Shown here: positions 34,633 through 43,343 of the stretch, one piece after another
Layout: every line of letters begins with the position of its first letter
How positions within the stretch are numbered: the stretch's first letter is position 1
NCBI GenBank assembly: GCA_958437495.1
Contig: CAUBOH010000001.1
Location: 62,001 to 126,000 of the forward strand
Length of the DNA: 64,000 nt
Direction of reading: 5' to 3'
DNA from: an uncultured Collinsella sp.
GTDB lineage: Bacteria; Actinomycetota; Coriobacteriia; Coriobacteriales; Coriobacteriaceae
Position numbers and translations under genes: made by a program
The notes under the pieces: generated by a model
Told to the model about the DNA's origin: nothing
The model's database searches: none
What the model saw: only the letters and a program-made list of their open reading frames with translations

Positions 34633-34800
34633 GCCGGCGGGCGAAGCGGGCCCTATCCCCCGACCGAGCTCATCGCCCCGCGTTGCCGCGCGGCGATTTT
34701 CGTAGGTTCGCGCCTTGCGAAAGCCGGCACCTCCCCTTTTGCCCGCCCGGTCTCATCTGAGGCGGTAACAACGCGAGTCCCACAACGACGCGTTTTACCA
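34633..34800 (+). ncRNA. candidate structured RNA ending at a terminator
   Basis: A GC-rich stretch without a convincing reading frame. GGCGGGC near 34636 can pair with GCCCGCC near 34741. Inside are two hairpins: ATCGCC...GGCGAT (about 34672-34697) and TTCGC-GCCTT-GCGAA (about 34707-34721). A strong terminator follows at 34801. It may be a small RNA gene read rightwards. RNase P, tmRNA, SRP RNA and 6S were considered and do not fit; comparison with the Collinsella-1 RNA motif would be informative. Confidence 0.35.
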
Positions 34801-34830
34801 AAAATGGCCCCACCCGGGGCCATTTTCATT
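34801..34830. terminator. intrinsic terminator
   Basis: AAAATGGCCCC (34801-34811) pairs with GGGGCCATTTT (34816-34826). Both strands have T tracts; it can end the candidate RNA on the plus strand and the GNAT transcript from 34861 on the minus strand. Confidence 0.85.
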
Positions 34831-34860
34831 TAGATGGAGTGTTGGCATGCGCCTGGGCGC

Positions 34861-35352
34861 TTATGCCTCGCGCAGCCAGTCGAACGCAACACGCGGCGTG
34901 CCGTCCGACACATATACGACACCGGCGCGCTCGAACCCCGCCTTGGCGATGGCGCCCTGCATGGGCAGATTGTCTTGGTGCGTGTCGATACGCAGATAGT
35001 CGGTGCGTTCCTTGGCAAAGGCAAACATCGCAGCAGCGACGCCATGCGTGGTGCCGTCCGACGCCACGCGATGCAGCACATGGTATGGAGCGTCGCTGCG
35101 CCAGGCGCCATCCTCAATTACGTCATAGCACTCGTCCGGACCCGGTAAAAAGGCAAACGTCGCCACCACGCGGCCGTCGACTTCGCACACATAGCTGCCA
35201 CCGGCGGCGATATCGGCAGCCAGCTGCTCGGCAGAAGGCGTGCCCTCGGGCCACTGCGTGGCGTTGCCATGCGCACGCATAAAGGCGCGGGCCGCGTCAT
35301 AGATAGCCATGACGGCGGGAATGTCGGTATCGAGGGTTTTTCTGATCATCAC
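34861..35352 (-). CDS. GNAT acetyltransferase
   Basis: 163 residues. IRKTLDTDIPAVMAIYDAAR starts the fold; HRVASDGTTHGVAAAMFAFA is an acetyl-CoA binding region, and DTHQDNLPMQGAIAKAGF the family's late motif. The start is a GTG at 35352 with GAGG 7 bases upstream, or the next codon, an ATG at 35349. It stands alone. The acceptor substrate is unknown. Confidence 0.88.
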   Translation of the reverse strand: MMIRKTLDTDIPAVMAIYDAARAFMRAHGNATQWPEGTPSAEQLAADIAAGGSYVCEVDGRVVATFAFLPGPDECYDVIEDGAWRSDAPYHVLHRVASDGTTHGVAAAMFAFAKERTDYLRIDTHQDNLPMQGAIAKAGFERAGVVYVSDGTPRVAFDWLREA

Positions 35353-35426
35353 GCGGCGACCTCACGTTTATTGGTATCACTTTGATTGAGCAATGATACC
35401 AGCGTTTGAAGAGGGGCGCGAAGCAG

Positions 35427-35723
35427 ATGGGTAGCAAAAAGCGAGCCGCCTGGTCAAAAGCCAAAAGCGAGTTTTTGGGCGCTGCCACGGGCGGCGATAT
35501 GAGCGACCTGTTTGCACGCGAAGACGAGCGCCGCGACGCACTAGACGCCGAGCGCGATGAAGCCTGGCGCTACAAGTCGTGCGAGCGCAAAAACCGTTAC
35601 GACACGCGCGCCGAGGCCGAGGCAGTTATGGCCGACTGCGAAAACCGCGGACGACGCGGCCTGTCCTGCTACAAATGCGAATACTGCGGTGGATGGCACC
35701 TGACGTCGCACCCCTGGAAATAG
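35427..35723 (+). CDS. small zinc-ribbon-like protein
   Basis: 98 residues, basic at the N-terminus (KKRAAWSKAK), with charged helices in the middle. The C-terminal CYKCEYCGGWHLTSHPWK has a cysteine/histidine cluster like zinc ribbons found in small phage and bacterial proteins. The ATG at 35427 has a weak GCGAAG site; a TTG at 35406 is possible. Function unknown; nucleic acid binding is a guess from the basic and zinc-binding character. Confidence 0.72.
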   Translation: MGSKKRAAWSKAKSEFLGAATGGDMSDLFAREDERRDALDAERDEAWRYKSCERKNRYDTRAEAEAVMADCENRGRRGLSCYKCEYCGGWHLTSHPWK

Positions 35724-35771
35724 GCCCCGCATCGGCACGGCACTGACGGAGTACCAGCCATCGCACGCAAA

Positions 35772-36476
35772 CTACGGGCGCGGCGGCACCAAAACATCGT
35801 AACGAACGGCCTTGCCCGCAAGTTGATAGCTCGGCTTAACGCCGGCAAGCAGTGGCCCCTTCACCGGCCGCTTGATAACGACCTTGCGCGGCCGCACCGC
35901 AAGCGCAGCTTCGACCAGCGTTTCCTCATCGGTACACGGCTGTTCCAGATGGTGCAAGAGCTGGAACTTCTTTTTGACCGCCGCGCTCTTGGTGCGCTCG
36001 GGAAACATGGGGTCCAGATACACCACGTCGGGAGCGGCGAGCTCGCCCTGCCCGATCAGCTCAGCTGTATGGCGAAGGCCGGTAATGCTGTCCTCGCCCG
36101 CATGTAAGCGCATGCGCGCCACGGCAGTCGCAAGCGCCGGATCATCTGCCGCGCGATCCAAAGCATCCTTGAGGAGCGCCGCGATCACGCAATCCTGCTC
36201 ATACAGATCGACGGTAAAGCCCGCGGCCGCCAGTAGCAGCGAATCCTCGCCAAAGCCTGCCGTGGCATCAATCGCCCATGGGCGCTCGATGCCTTTTGCG
36301 CGCGCAGCCTTTACCAACAGCTCTTGCTGCAGACGCCCCTGCTTGAGCCGCGGAAGCATGCGGGCGAAATCGGCGCGCAGCTCCATCGTGCCGTCGGTGA
36401 GCGTGAGGCCCTCGGACTTCCCGGTCAGCTCAAGCCCCGCGGCCCGAGCAACAGAAAAGGGATCGACGACGCCCAT
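35772..36476 (-). CDS. rsmJ: 16S rRNA (guanine(1516)-N2)-methyltransferase RsmJ-like
   Basis: 234 residues, class I SAM methyltransferase. DATAGFGEDSLLLAAAGF is the SAM loop; YLDPMFPERTKSAAVKKK carries the catalytic DPMF motif of RsmJ. The start at 36476 (ATG) has AAGGAG 5 bases upstream; a GTG two codons earlier overlaps that site. Convergent with the small zinc-ribbon gene, with no clear terminator between. Confidence 0.9.
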   Translation of the reverse strand: MGVVDPFSVARAAGLELTGKSEGLTLTDGTMELRADFARMLPRLKQGRLQQELLVKAARAKGIERPWAIDATAGFGEDSLLLAAAGFTVDLYEQDCVIAALLKDALDRAADDPALATAVARMRLHAGEDSITGLRHTAELIGQGELAAPDVVYLDPMFPERTKSAAVKKKFQLLHHLEQPCTDEETLVEAALAVRPRKVVIKRPVKGPLLAGVKPSYQLAGKAVRYDVLVPPRP

Positions 36477-36539
36477 GGACACTCCTTAACAAGCAAAACG
36501 AATACGTGAGCGCCGTTTATGCCAGCACCCAACCGTCCG

Positions 36540-36683
36540 CTATTGTCCCACATGCGACATGGCCCACAGCATCCCAATGCAAAGCACCGCCATCAATCCC
36601 GTGCACACGGCAGCGATCACGGAATCACTCATGCGCCTTCCCAACGACCGGGGCTCACCCACTTGCTTGACTCCGTACATCAT
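36540..36683 (-). CDS. small single-span membrane protein (47 residues)
   Basis: A short gene with an excellent ribosome site (AAGGAGGAGCT directly before ATG ATG). The protein has about 18 polar residues (MMYGVKQVGEPRSLGRRM), then one hydrophobic helix (about 21-43) and a short tail ending HVGQ. Two arginines before the helix predict the N-terminus in the cytosol. It precedes rsmJ on the same strand by 64 bases. Function unknown; reality rests on ribosome site and composition. Confidence 0.6.
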   Translation of the reverse strand: MMYGVKQVGEPRSLGRRMSDSVIAAVCTGLMAVLCIGMLWAMSHVGQ

Positions 36684-36910
36684 AGCTCCTCCTTCGGTCC
36701 AGCCCTTACCATGGCCCCATCATCGCAGCGCCGCGCATACGCTGCCATCGATTTGGCTTACGCCCAGCTTTCCTTTTTGAAAGGTTGGACCGTGCAGGCA
36801 AGAGACGCTTTCAGGCGTATGCATCGCCGCGTTGAACTACAATGTGCTTCACCATATGTGCAGCACATAGGGTGCGCCAGGTTGGCGTACTCGTATCGAA
36901 AGGACCAGTC

Positions 36911-37312
36911 ATGAGCTTCACTCGCAAGACTCTCAAAATCCTTGCCCTGATTTATTTTGTTCTGGGCATCGCCAGTCTCGTCATCGGAATCGCCGGCATC
37001 GCGACCGGCAAGTTCGAGTCCACCTACGGGCCGAACGCCATGCTCGCCGCGGCCGTGATTATCGTCAAGGGCCTCATCGATCTCGCCGCAGGCGTTGCGG
37101 GCATCAAGGGCGCCAACAAGCCTTCGCAGGTAGGCGGCGCGTTTAAGCTCGGTATTGTTGCCGCGGTCGCCACGCTTGCCCAGGCTGTGCTCACGCTTCC
37201 CGCACTCGGCGGCGACTCCATCAACTTTGGCGCCTTTGTCATCGTGGTGTACGACCTGTTCTTTGTTCAGCAGGCACATGAGGTTAAGGCCGAGAACAAG
37301 GACCGCCTGTAA
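36911..37312 (+). CDS. conserved small membrane protein, four spans
   Basis: 133 residues with four hydrophobic helices (about 8-30, 43-65, 75-95, 100-120) and a charged C-terminal tail (HEVKAENKDRL). There is no catalytic motif. The ATG at 36911 follows GAAAGGACCAGTC. It ends at a strong terminator and stands alone. I do not recognise a function. Confidence 0.82.
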   Translation: MSFTRKTLKILALIYFVLGIASLVIGIAGIATGKFESTYGPNAMLAAAVIIVKGLIDLAAGVAGIKGANKPSQVGGAFKLGIVAAVATLAQAVLTLPALGGDSINFGAFVIVVYDLFFVQQAHEVKAENKDRL

Positions 37313-37350
37313 GCGCTCGCTTCTCATAACCTCTGAAGCCAAGCAACTAA

Positions 37351-37386
37351 AAAGGGCCGATCGCGCATCTCCGCGGTCGGCCCTTT
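37351..37386. terminator. bidirectional intrinsic terminator
   Basis: AAAGGGCCGATCGCG (37351 onward) pairs with CGCGGTCGGCCCTTT (to 37386). It lies between the convergent membrane-protein gene and the RlmA-like gene. Confidence 0.85.
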
Positions 37387-37387
37387 A

Positions 37388-37440
37388 CGTTTGCCCAGAT
37401 AAAACCTGCCAAAATAAACCTGTCCCTTTTTGGCAGGTTG
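37388..37440 (+). repeat. REP-like family 1, copy C
   Basis: CGTTTGCCCAG...CAGGTTG, 51 of 53 bases identical to 6558-6610. It abuts the stop codon of the RlmA-like gene at 37441. Confidence 0.75.
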
Positions 37441-38256
37441 TTAGCTGTGGCGGTACTCGGCGATGATGAAATCGATGTCGGTTTGAAGGGTGTCCCGGTT
37501 TGCCAGGCGCTCTTTGTCGGCGGGGCGCGTGCGGTAGTAGTACGGCGTCATCTGGAACACCGCCTCGATGTCGGCCTGGGTCTGGAGCGTTATATTCGCA
37601 GACACCCGCTGCGTTCCTACTAACTCGAGCTCGGTAGTCTTCGGCAGCTTCTCGTCATTGAGATATGGCGTGTCGTAGAGCACCTCCTTGAGCCCAAACA
37701 GATGACGGGCGCCCGGCACCACGGTATAGAGCGAGCCCTCTGGCGCCAGCACGCGGGCAAACTCACGCTCGTTAAAGGGAGCGAAGAGCTCGGTCACCAT
37801 ATCGAAGGCGCCGTCCGCCACGGGAACGTCCTTCATATTGGCCACGAAGTAGGTCGCATCGCCGCGCTTGGCGGCAAGGCGCACCATCTCTTTGCCCAGG
37901 TCGAAACCGTAAGCATCCACGCCCGGCACCGCGCCCATGGCGCTGGTGTAGTAGCCCTCGCCGCAGCAAATATCGAGCAAGGTCAGCTGCTTGCCCGTAG
38001 ACACCCCGTGCCCTGCCGCCCGCTCGTGCACCAGCTCGACCATCGCATCGCGCAACGGCGCGTAGTATCCACGGTTCAGAAAGTCACGACGGCTGCGTGC
38101 CTGCGACTTGGGATCGCCCATGGAATCGCCGCTCTTGGACGAGCGCAACAGATATAGATAGCCCTCGCGCGCACGGTCAAACCGGTGTCCGCCCGCGCAT
38201 GCAGCACCGCGCTCGTCGTCCACCAACGGCTCATGGCAAACGGGACACAACAACAT
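37441..38256 (-). CDS. RlmA-family 23S rRNA (guanine-N1)-methyltransferase
   Basis: 271 residues. An N-terminal zinc finger (CPVCHEPL, then CAGGHRFDRAREGY) and a class I SAM domain (LLDICCGEGYYT) give the RlmA layout, methylating G745 or G748 in 23S rRNA. TlrB-type members confer tylosin resistance, which cannot be told apart here. TAAGGAG lies 5 bases before the ATG. Confidence 0.9.
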   Translation of the reverse strand: MLLCPVCHEPLVDDERGAACAGGHRFDRAREGYLYLLRSSKSGDSMGDPKSQARSRRDFLNRGYYAPLRDAMVELVHERAAGHGVSTGKQLTLLDICCGEGYYTSAMGAVPGVDAYGFDLGKEMVRLAAKRGDATYFVANMKDVPVADGAFDMVTELFAPFNEREFARVLAPEGSLYTVVPGARHLFGLKEVLYDTPYLNDEKLPKTTELELVGTQRVSANITLQTQADIEAVFQMTPYYYRTRPADKERLANRDTLQTDIDFIIAEYRHS

Positions 38257-38336
38257 GGCAACTCCTTAGCGCGAACAACACAACGCCCACCATTGTCGCA
38301 CGCCTTCCCCACCTAGCCATAGAAGAGACAAGGAGT

Positions 38337-38378
38337 GTCCCCAAGTGCCGGCAGAAAAGGAACGTCCCCAAGTGCCGG
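38337..38378. repeat. direct repeat GTCCCCAAGTGCCGG x2 (REP-like family 3)
   Basis: GTCCCCAAGTGCCGG at 38337-38351 and 38364-38378, with 12 bases between, upstream of the MATE gene. The core GTCCCCAA recurs in the 55716-55802 cluster. Confidence 0.65.
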
Positions 38379-38447
38379 ATGAATGCATTAGGAGTATCAT
38401 CGTCTGCGCAAATAAGCACGAAATAGCATGTTAGAGATTGAGAGCGC

Positions 38448-39830
38448 ATGGCTGACTCCGTATCTAAGCACATTGACATGACCACCGGATCGCTGTGGCG
38501 CAATATTCCCCTGTTCGCCTTCCCCGTGGCCGCCACGAGCATCTTGGAGCAGCTGTCGAACCTCATCGCCACGGTCATCATCGGTAATTTCTCGGGCGAC
38601 CAGGGAACCCTCGCCATGGCGGCGGTCGGCTCCAACGTTCCGCTTACCAGTCTTATGCTCAACCTGTTTATTGGCATGTCGCTTGGCTCCAACGTGGTCA
38701 TTGCCAACGCTATCGGCCGCAACGATCAGAACATGGTCAAACGCGCCGTCCATACCTCGATTCTTATGGCACTCGTGGGCTTTGTCGTCATCGCGCTGGG
38801 CGAGATCTTTGCCGAGCCCATGCTCGCCGCGCTCAACGTTCCCGCCGAGACCATGCCGCTCGCTTCGCTCTACCTACGCATCTTTTTGCTCAGCATGCCC
38901 TCAATCTTGCTCTACAACTTTGAGGCCGCGATCTTCCGCTCCGTCGGCATCACCCGCATGCCGCTGCAGGCGCTTGCCGTGTCCACCGTCCTCAACATTG
39001 GCCTGGACCTCATCTTTGTCCCCGTACTCCACTGGGGCGTCGCGGGCGTCGCCATCGCTACCGCCATCGCCTACACCGTCAGCGCCGCTACGCTCTTTAT
39101 CCGCCTGCTCAAGACCGACTCCGTTGTCCGCGTCACCCCATGCGACCTGGCTATCGACCTCGTCGCCCTCAAGCGCATCGTCAAGATCGGCCTGCCCGCC
39201 GGCATCCAAAGCGCCGTCTTTGCCGTCGCCAACATCATCATCCAGTCTGCCATCAACAGTCTGGGCACCGAGGTCATGGCCGCATCGAGCGCTGCCATGA
39301 GCCTAGAGTACGTGTGCTACAACCTGCTCAACAGCTTTAGCCAAGCTTGCACCACCTTTGTGGGACAAAACCACGGTGCCCGCGAGATCGGCCGTTGCAC
39401 CAAGACGCTCAAAGTCTGCCTGGTCGAAGGCGGTATCGTTGCACTCACCACGATTATCGTTATTGTCGGCCTGGGGCGCGAGATCCTGTCGCTGTTCAAC
39501 AGCGACCCCAACATCGTCTCGATCGGCTATATCCGCGTGTGTTCGATCTTCCCGGCGTACGCTTTTAGCATGTTCTACGAAAACATGTCCGGCTACCTGC
39601 GCGGCTTTGGTATCTCGCTCACGCCCGCCCTCATCACCATGATCTGCGTCTGCGGCATCCGCTTCTATTGGGTATTCTGCGTGTTCCCGCACTTCCGCAC
39701 CTTTGCGAACATTATGATGGTCTACCCCATCAGCCTGGGCACCACGGCGTTCTTTATGGTCGTGGCGGTACTGCTCTGCCATCCGGCACGCACCTATCGC
39801 GCCACCCAAGCCAAAGCGACAGCCCGCTAA
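38448..39830 (+). CDS. MATE-family efflux transporter
   Basis: 460 residues, about 12 membrane segments in two repeats. MTTGSLWRNIPLFAFPVAAT and the second-half GLPAGIQSAVFAVAN are typical of the DinF/NorM-like branch. It exports drugs or metabolites using Na+ or H+. Start ATG at 38448 with GAGAGCGC before it, weak but the only one that fits. No regulator adjacent. Confidence 0.92.
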   Translation: MADSVSKHIDMTTGSLWRNIPLFAFPVAATSILEQLSNLIATVIIGNFSGDQGTLAMAAVGSNVPLTSLMLNLFIGMSLGSNVVIANAIGRNDQNMVKRAVHTSILMALVGFVVIALGEIFAEPMLAALNVPAETMPLASLYLRIFLLSMPSILLYNFEAAIFRSVGITRMPLQALAVSTVLNIGLDLIFVPVLHWGVAGVAIATAIAYTVSAATLFIRLLKTDSVVRVTPCDLAIDLVALKRIVKIGLPAGIQSAVFAVANIIIQSAINSLGTEVMAASSAAMSLEYVCYNLLNSFSQACTTFVGQNHGAREIGRCTKTLKVCLVEGGIVALTTIIVIVGLGREILSLFNSDPNIVSIGYIRVCSIFPAYAFSMFYENMSGYLRGFGISLTPALITMICVCGIRFYWVFCVFPHFRTFANIMMVYPISLGTTAFFMVVAVLLCHPARTYRATQAKATAR

Positions 39831-39857
39831 ACACCGCACTCAACGCCACGCCAATCA

Positions 39858-40724
39858 TTAATTGACAATATGCGAGCTCATATAGTCGATAAAGCGTCGC
39901 GTGGCGATGGGCATGGTGTCCCAGCTGCGCCAAGCTGCCACCACGTCGCGCGAGGGAGCATGCACGATGGGGCGCACGCGAATATCGGCCCGCATGCCCT
40001 CGACGGTACGGCGATACAGCATACTCACGCCTAGGCCCTCCTCCACCATCGCCATGATGGTGTAGTCGTCGGTCACCTCGCTCGTCACGTGCGGCGACAG
40101 CCCATGCGCCGCGAATGCATCGAGCACCAGGCTCTGTTCGCCCTCGTCCAGCAGCACAAACGACTCGGACGCCAGGTCGGCGAGCGTCACCCTTTCCTTT
40201 GCCGCCAGCGGATGCGCGGCCGGCAGCAGTGCCACCAACTCGTCGTGATAGACCACGCGCTTCTCGAGCCCAGCGGTAAAACCGCGTGCCGTAAAGCAAA
40301 AGTCAACCACGCCATCGTGCACCCACTGGGCGTTGCGCGTGTAATCGCCCTGCTTGAGGGTAAAGTGCACGCCCGGATGCAGGGCCCCAAAGTCGCGGAT
40401 CACACGCGGCAGCACGGTACGGCTCACGTTGGTAAACGTCGCAATACGAATATCAGTCGAGGAGAGCCCCAGCAACTCCTGGCGCTTGCCCTCAAGCTCG
40501 GCCTCGGCAGTTACAATCTGGCGCAGATACGGCAGATACTGCTTGCCGTCGCGCGTAAGCGACACGCCCTGCTTGCCGCGCTCGATAAGCGTGGTGCCCA
40601 GCTCGCGCTCGAGTGCCTTGACGGCCTGGCTCACCGCACTTTGTGTGTAGCCCAGCTCGTCAGCCGCGCGTTTCAGGCTGCCGCAATCGACCACCATACA
40701 CACAATCTGATACCGCGATGCCAT
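39858..40724 (-). CDS. LysR-family regulator
   Basis: 288 residues: winged helix (CGSLKRAADELGYTQSAVSQA) and effector domain. Similar in key stretches to the LysR at 10195 (both have the EEGLGVS/EDGLGVS region preceded by DDYTIMAMV or DDYAIMAMV). Divergent from an EamA transporter 158 bases away, so probably its regulator. Confidence 0.92.
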   Translation of the reverse strand: MASRYQIVCMVVDCGSLKRAADELGYTQSAVSQAVKALERELGTTLIERGKQGVSLTRDGKQYLPYLRQIVTAEAELEGKRQELLGLSSTDIRIATFTNVSRTVLPRVIRDFGALHPGVHFTLKQGDYTRNAQWVHDGVVDFCFTARGFTAGLEKRVVYHDELVALLPAAHPLAAKERVTLADLASESFVLLDEGEQSLVLDAFAAHGLSPHVTSEVTDDYTIMAMVEEGLGVSMLYRRTVEGMRADIRVRPIVHAPSRDVVAAWRSWDTMPIATRRFIDYMSSHIVN

Positions 40725-40882
40725 CGTGTCTCCCCATCGATATAGCCGTAAAACGTTTTGCCAGGGCTTTTTCTTCCGACATTAGCGTTTCTTAATCATA
40801 CTGAAGATACATTCGCTTTACTACATCCACATCTGGGAGCAGAATCCTTTTTACGAAACCGTTCTGTAACAAAAGGAGTCCC

Positions 40883-41785
40883 ATGGATCGCAAAAAAGCA
40901 ATCGCGCTCTCATTTTCCGTTCCCGTCGCATGGGGCTTTTCGTACCCCCTTATGAAGATCGGCATGGACAGCATGAACGCCACGAGCATCGTTGCGCTGC
41001 GCTGCATCATCGCCTTTGTGGCCTGCCTGCTGCTCTTCCACAAGCACGCGCTGCGCATCAACCGCGACCTCATGGTTCGCGCCGCCATCATCGGCGCCAT
41101 CATGGCAACCGAGCTCACCTGCATGTGCTTGGGCTCCAGCCTCACCTCTGCCTCCACCGCCGGCTTCTTGCAGAGCCTGACGGTCGTGATCGTGCCGTTT
41201 GCCAACGCCGCCCTACTGCGCCGCGCCCCTGAGCGCAAAGTGCTCATCGGCACCGCCATCGTCACCTGCGGTATGTTGCTGCTCTCAGGCGCCGACTTTA
41301 CCAGCCTGAACCCGGGCGCGCTCATCATGCTGCTCTCCGCCTTTGTCTATGCCGGCCATATCATTGTGGCGAAGCGCTTTGTCGAAGAAGTCGATCCGCT
41401 GGCCTTGGGCGTTTGGCAGCTGGGCTTTGGCGGCCTGTTCTCGGGCATCGCCGCGTGCACCTTTGGCGGCTTCACGCTTCCCGGCACGCCCAACGAGATC
41501 GTCGTGGTCGTCGCGCTCGCACTCATCTGCTCTGCCTACGGTTTTATCACCCAGACGCTCGTGCAGCCCCACGTGCCCGCCGAGACCACCGGCTTTGCCT
41601 TCTCGCTCGAGCCGGTCTGCTCCGCCGTCTTCTCGTTCTTCCTGGTCGGCGAGGTCCTGAGCCCCATCGCCTTCTTTGGCGCCGCCCTCATCCTCACCGG
41701 CGTCATGGCGACAACCGTCGAGCTTCCGCGCCTTCGCGCACATGGACAGGCTCGCATGGCAGGAGCGCCCGAGCACATCTCGTAG
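40883..41785 (+). CDS. EamA-family (DMT) transporter
   Basis: 300 residues, ten membrane segments in two EamA repeats. AAAAGGAGTCCC precedes the ATG. A paralogous arrangement (LysR divergent from EamA) lies at 10195-12082. The substrate is unknown; amino acid or metabolite export is usual for the family. Confidence 0.9.
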   Translation: MDRKKAIALSFSVPVAWGFSYPLMKIGMDSMNATSIVALRCIIAFVACLLLFHKHALRINRDLMVRAAIIGAIMATELTCMCLGSSLTSASTAGFLQSLTVVIVPFANAALLRRAPERKVLIGTAIVTCGMLLLSGADFTSLNPGALIMLLSAFVYAGHIIVAKRFVEEVDPLALGVWQLGFGGLFSGIAACTFGGFTLPGTPNEIVVVVALALICSAYGFITQTLVQPHVPAETTGFAFSLEPVCSAVFSFFLVGEVLSPIAFFGAALILTGVMATTVELPRLRAHGQARMAGAPEHIS

Positions 41786-41873
41786 ACCCCACTCTTCATA
41801 CAGCTGTGGCATAAAGGCAACCGGTGCGCCTTTACAATAGATGCCAACAGAGCATCTGCCATAAAGGAGCCCC

Positions 41874-42599
41874 ATGGACACCGCAACCCGCGACCGCAAC
41901 ATAGCAACTTGGTTGGGCGATGCGCCGCAGCCGGTACGTGACACGACGAACCAGCTGCTCGAGCGCATCGCCCTTTTGCGTGCCGAGCAAACCATCTACC
42001 CGGCACAAGACGACATCCTCAATGCCCTCGCCTATACGCCGGCCGACCAGGTCAAAGTTGTCATTTTGGGCCAAGATCCCTATCACGGACCCAACCAGGC
42101 CATGGGACTGTCGTTCTCGGTTCCCGTGACGCAAACCAAGTTGCCGCCGAGCCTGCGCAACATCTATAAGGAACTCAAAGCCGATCTGGACTGCCCCATT
42201 CCTGCCACGGGAGACCTAACCCCATGGGCACAACAGGGCGTCCTGCTCCTTAACACCACGCTCACCGTGCGCGAGCATGCCGCCAATTCGCACGCCAAGC
42301 TGGGCTGGAGCACGCTCACCGACTATATTATCGAACGCTGCTGTCAGCTGCCCCAGCCGGTCGTCTTTTTGGCATGGGGCCGCTTTGCCCAGCAAATGGT
42401 TGAGGGCAAGCTCGACGCGATCGGCGCGGGCAAGGCAACCGGCAAGTTCTGCCTGGCTTCTACGCACCCCTCGCCGCTTTCGGCCAACCGCGCCACGGCA
42501 GAACTCCCCGCCTTTATAGGGTCGCGCCCCTTCTCGGCAGCCAATCGGCTACTCGAACAGCACGGCTCGACCCCCGTCAACTGGACTTGCCTCGGCTAA
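41874..42599 (+). CDS. ung: uracil-DNA glycosylase, family 1
   Basis: Removes uracil from DNA. 241 residues with the water-activating loop GQDPYHG (about residue 65), LLLNTTLTVR and the leucine intercalation loop HPSPLSA. AAAGGAGCCCC precedes the ATG. It is followed by a shared terminator with the convergent SDR gene. Confidence 0.97.
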   Translation: MDTATRDRNIATWLGDAPQPVRDTTNQLLERIALLRAEQTIYPAQDDILNALAYTPADQVKVVILGQDPYHGPNQAMGLSFSVPVTQTKLPPSLRNIYKELKADLDCPIPATGDLTPWAQQGVLLLNTTLTVREHAANSHAKLGWSTLTDYIIERCCQLPQPVVFLAWGRFAQQMVEGKLDAIGAGKATGKFCLASTHPSPLSANRATAELPAFIGSRPFSAANRLLEQHGSTPVNWTCLG

Positions 42600-42613
42600 A
42601 AATCAATACATCA

Positions 42614-42653
42614 AAAACGCGCCCGACGGCAATCTTGCCATCGGGCGCGTTTT
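42614..42653. terminator. bidirectional intrinsic terminator
   Basis: AAAACGCGCCCGA (42614-42626) pairs with TCGGGCGCGTTTT (42641-42653), between convergent ung and the SDR gene. Confidence 0.92.
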
Positions 42654-43334
42654 CTACTCGGTCCAGATAAACTGGGTGCGGCCGGCCTCGCCGCCATCGA
42701 TCAGCAGGCTCTGCCCGGTCATAAACCGGTTGGTCACGCCCACAAAGTAGATCCACTCGGCGATCTCTTGGGCGGTGGCCCAGCGTTTAAGCGGCGTGAG
42801 CTCCATAATCTGGTTCCACAGGCGCTCGTCTTCCATCACGCAACGGTTGAGCGGCGTGATAACGCCGCCCGGGTCCACACTGTTGGCGATGGCCTGCGGT
42901 GCCAGGCGGTTTGCAAGGTTCTTGGTGTAGGCGATAACGCCGCCCTTGCTGGCAGCATAGGCGGGAAACTCCGATCCCGTATGCCCGCTCGCCGACCCCA
43001 CATTGACTACGGATTTGATAGCCGGCGCCGGCTTGGCGGCAAGCCCCTCCCCCACAAAGGCGTAACGCTCGGTCACGTTGATGGTGCCACACAGGTTGGC
43101 GGCGATGTCATCGGCCGAATCCTGCGTACCGGCAACGTTCACGATCACCTGGGGCTCAAGGTCGTCCGGAAACGCGTCCGGCTTGCGGACATCAACAATC
43201 AGATGGCGGTAGCGCTCGTGTTCGATCGCCGCCGGCAGCAGATCAAGGCCCACGACCTCGTGACCCTCGTCCAAAAAGCGCTGCACACACGCGGTTCCGA
43301 TACCGCCCGAGGCGCCCGTGATCAAAACCCGCAT
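42654..43334 (-). CDS. short-chain dehydrogenase/reductase
   Basis: 226 residues. The NAD(P) loop is TGASGGIG, NVAG is the second motif, and the active site Y/K pair is in YAASKGG. It resembles 3-alpha-hydroxysteroid dehydrogenase-type and general SDRs; because the organism also has a bile salt hydrolase, a steroid substrate is worth a thought but unproven. AAGGAGCAAGT precedes the ATG. It starts 9 bases after the transporter gene and is in its operon. Confidence 0.9.
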   Translation of the reverse strand: MRVLITGASGGIGTACVQRFLDEGHEVVGLDLLPAAIEHERYRHLIVDVRKPDAFPDDLEPQVIVNVAGTQDSADDIAANLCGTINVTERYAFVGEGLAAKPAPAIKSVVNVGSASGHTGSEFPAYAASKGGVIAYTKNLANRLAPQAIANSVDPGGVITPLNRCVMEDERLWNQIMELTPLKRWATAQEIAEWIYFVGVTNRFMTGQSLLIDGGEAGRTQFIWTE

Positions 43335-43343
43335 ACTTGCTCC

